NCBI GenBank assembly: GCA_000023405.1
Contig: CP001643.1
Span: 1,798,001 to 1,862,000 of the forward strand
Direction: 5' to 3'
DNA from: Brachybacterium faecium DSM 4810
Lineage (GTDB): Bacteria > Actinomycetota > Actinomycetes > Actinomycetales > Dermabacteraceae
Length of the DNA stretch: 64,000 nucleotides
Every line of letters begins with the position of its first letter. Positions within the stretch are counted from its first letter, which is position 1. Shown piece by piece: positions 62,914-64,000 of the stretch. The notes beneath the pieces are model-generated. The model was not told the DNA's origin. It searched no databases and saw nothing but the letters and a program-made list of their open reading frames with translations. The position numbers and the translations under genes are program-made.

Positions 62914-63831
62914 TCAGCTCAGGGCGTCGATCCCGCCCTTGCTGCGCAGCAGCGAGAGCAGCAGGTCCTTCGGGTCCTGTGCGGGTTCGAGCGCGCAGTC
63001 GTCGGGTTCGAAGGACCATGCCGCGCGCAGCGAGCGGAACACCTCGAACTCCGCGTCTCCGGTGCGCAGCGGCACCGCCTGGTACCCGCCGGCCTCCGGC
63101 AGGTGGATGACGAAGGCGCCGGTGAGGTCGGGCATCTCGCGGGTGCCGCCGTCCTCGTCCAGCAGCAGCTCGGCGCGGCACACGGCCACGCCCTGCAGCG
63201 CGTAGTCCCCGCGCACCTTCTTCGACGTCTTGATGTCGGCGCTGAGCACCGTGTTGCCGATCTTCACGATCGCGTCGGTGGTGCCCGCGTAGCCGACGGT
63301 GTGGTTCACGACCGTCTGCTCGACCTCGAGGAACTCCGGCTGGAAGTCGTCGAGGAAGCGGGCGTAGCCATCCAGGCGCACCTCCGCGCGGGAGATCAGG
63401 GCGCGCGGATCGCGCTCTGCGGCGAAGGCGCCCTGCTCGGTGCGCATCTGCTCGGCGATCGCTCCGATCTGCGCGGCGTCGGGCCGGGTGCCGCTGGTCC
63501 CCCACTCCTCGCACACGGCGTGCACGAGCGTGCCGAAGTCCGCGGCGGTGCGCGTGTACTCCGGAGCGGCCGCGGCGATCCGCTTCTGCGTGCCCCAGCG
63601 ATCGCGGGTCACGCGGGAGATCTCGGCGGCGGCGCGCGCGGGGTTGCGGTCCAGCCAGGCGTACATCTCCAGGGCGCGCTTCGAGGCCATCGTGGCGTAC
63701 CAGCCCTGGAGGAAGTCCTTCGCCCGCATCCCGGCGACCGTCGTGATCGAGGGATACATCAGCGGCCCGTCGGGCTCGAGACGGTACATGCGGCCGCGCG
63801 GCGTATCGGCGCTGAGGGAGGGCGTGGTCAT
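62914..63831 (-). CDS. PD-(D/E)XK superfamily nuclease-like protein
   Basis: 305 residues. RecB/Cas4-like nuclease features: FGTLVHAVCEEW (His), GYAGTTDAIVKIG (first Asp), LSADIKTSKKV (D-x-K in place of E-x-K) and YALQGVAVCRAEL (Gln/Tyr motif). No Cas4 iron-sulfur cysteine set is present and no helicase domain is attached. GAGGA precedes the ATG. It stands alone downstream of the tetR operators, read on the same strand as the ABC genes. Partner and substrate unknown; no CRISPR or phage genes are visible. The remaining bases to 64000 hold nothing I can support. Confidence 0.82.
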   Translation of the reverse strand: MTTPSLSADTPRGRMYRLEPDGPLMYPSITTVAGMRAKDFLQGWYATMASKRALEMYAWLDRNPARAAAEISRVTRDRWGTQKRIAAAAPEYTRTAADFGTLVHAVCEEWGTSGTRPDAAQIGAIAEQMRTEQGAFAAERDPRALISRAEVRLDGYARFLDDFQPEFLEVEQTVVNHTVGYAGTTDAIVKIGNTVLSADIKTSKKVRGDYALQGVAVCRAELLLDEDGGTREMPDLTGAFVIHLPEAGGYQAVPLRTGDAEFEVFRSLRAAWSFEPDDCALEPAQDPKDLLLSLLRSKGGIDALS

Positions 63832-64000
63832 GGGTCCTCTGAGTGGCGGGAGTCGTGGGGACGACGTCGATCGACGAACACCGTACGCCCCGCACCGGCC
63901 GGGCGGCACGAGCCGTGGGCGGGACGCGCCGGGGCGCCCTGCCGGATCACACTGCGCAGGGCGGCCGGTGTGCCGATGCGGTCACTCCGCGGGGCCGAAG

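Overview
Organism. Base composition is very high in G+C. The gene set includes RbpA, Pup with its ligase and ARC ATPase, PafBC, the mycothiol ligase MshC, and DUF3866, DUF4191 and DUF5703 proteins. Together these place the window in an actinobacterial chromosome. The gene order best suits a member of the Micrococcales such as Dermabacteraceae/Brachybacterium; the genus is an inference. Nearly all of the window is conserved core chromosome. I see no prophage, transposase, integrase or CRISPR array. || Layout. 0-12 kb: end of a glycerophosphodiesterase gene and rbpA on the plus strand, then a long minus-strand block pafBC, tatA, tatC, lipid kinase, helY, degenerate amidohydrolase, lnt, ppm, fxsA. 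From tatC to ppm the genes overlap by four bases or nearly touch. 12-24 kb: a DUF3866 gene (plus), a PH-like membrane protein, hisG, hisE, a 54-bp tandem repeat, a PnuC-family transporter under an FMN riboswitch (read as riboflavin transporter PnuX), rpe, rsmB, fmt, a helicase-dead-type priA and two FKBP proline isomerases. 23.6-29.6 kb: pafA, pup, dop, arc and trmI, with no 20S proteasome genes between pup and pafA. 29.7-37 kb: site-2 protease, PAC2 protein, mshC, uppP, a poly-acidic protein, DUF5703, a minimal prepilin peptidase, two SPOUT methyltransferases and tRNA-Leu(GAG). 37-47 kb: a small unknown gene, aroE-mltG-ruvX-alaS as an overlapping operon, rpsD, rarA, pyrD and two small membrane proteins. 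47.5-59.4 kb: pepA, lpd, dlaT/sucB, a membrane pseudokinase-like protein, lipB, lipA, DUF4191, RDD, glnA and a ferredoxin. 59.4-64 kb: an ABC exporter with its TetR repressor and a clear palindromic operator, then an orphan PD-(D/E)XK nuclease. || How the genes work together. lpd, dlaT, lipB and lipA build and lipoylate 2-oxoacid dehydrogenase complexes. pafA, pup, dop and arc form a pupylation/unfolding system that appears to lack its protease, and its ARC lacks the usual C-terminal proteasome-docking motif. PafBC, the DNA-damage activator normally next to pafA, is a single fused protein about 11 kb away. The FMN riboswitch and transporter sit after rpe, where related genomes often carry riboflavin biosynthesis genes, which suggests vitamin uptake at this site. 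Several transcription units show a TANNNT box exactly six bases before an ATG or GTG, the layout of leaderless mRNAs.
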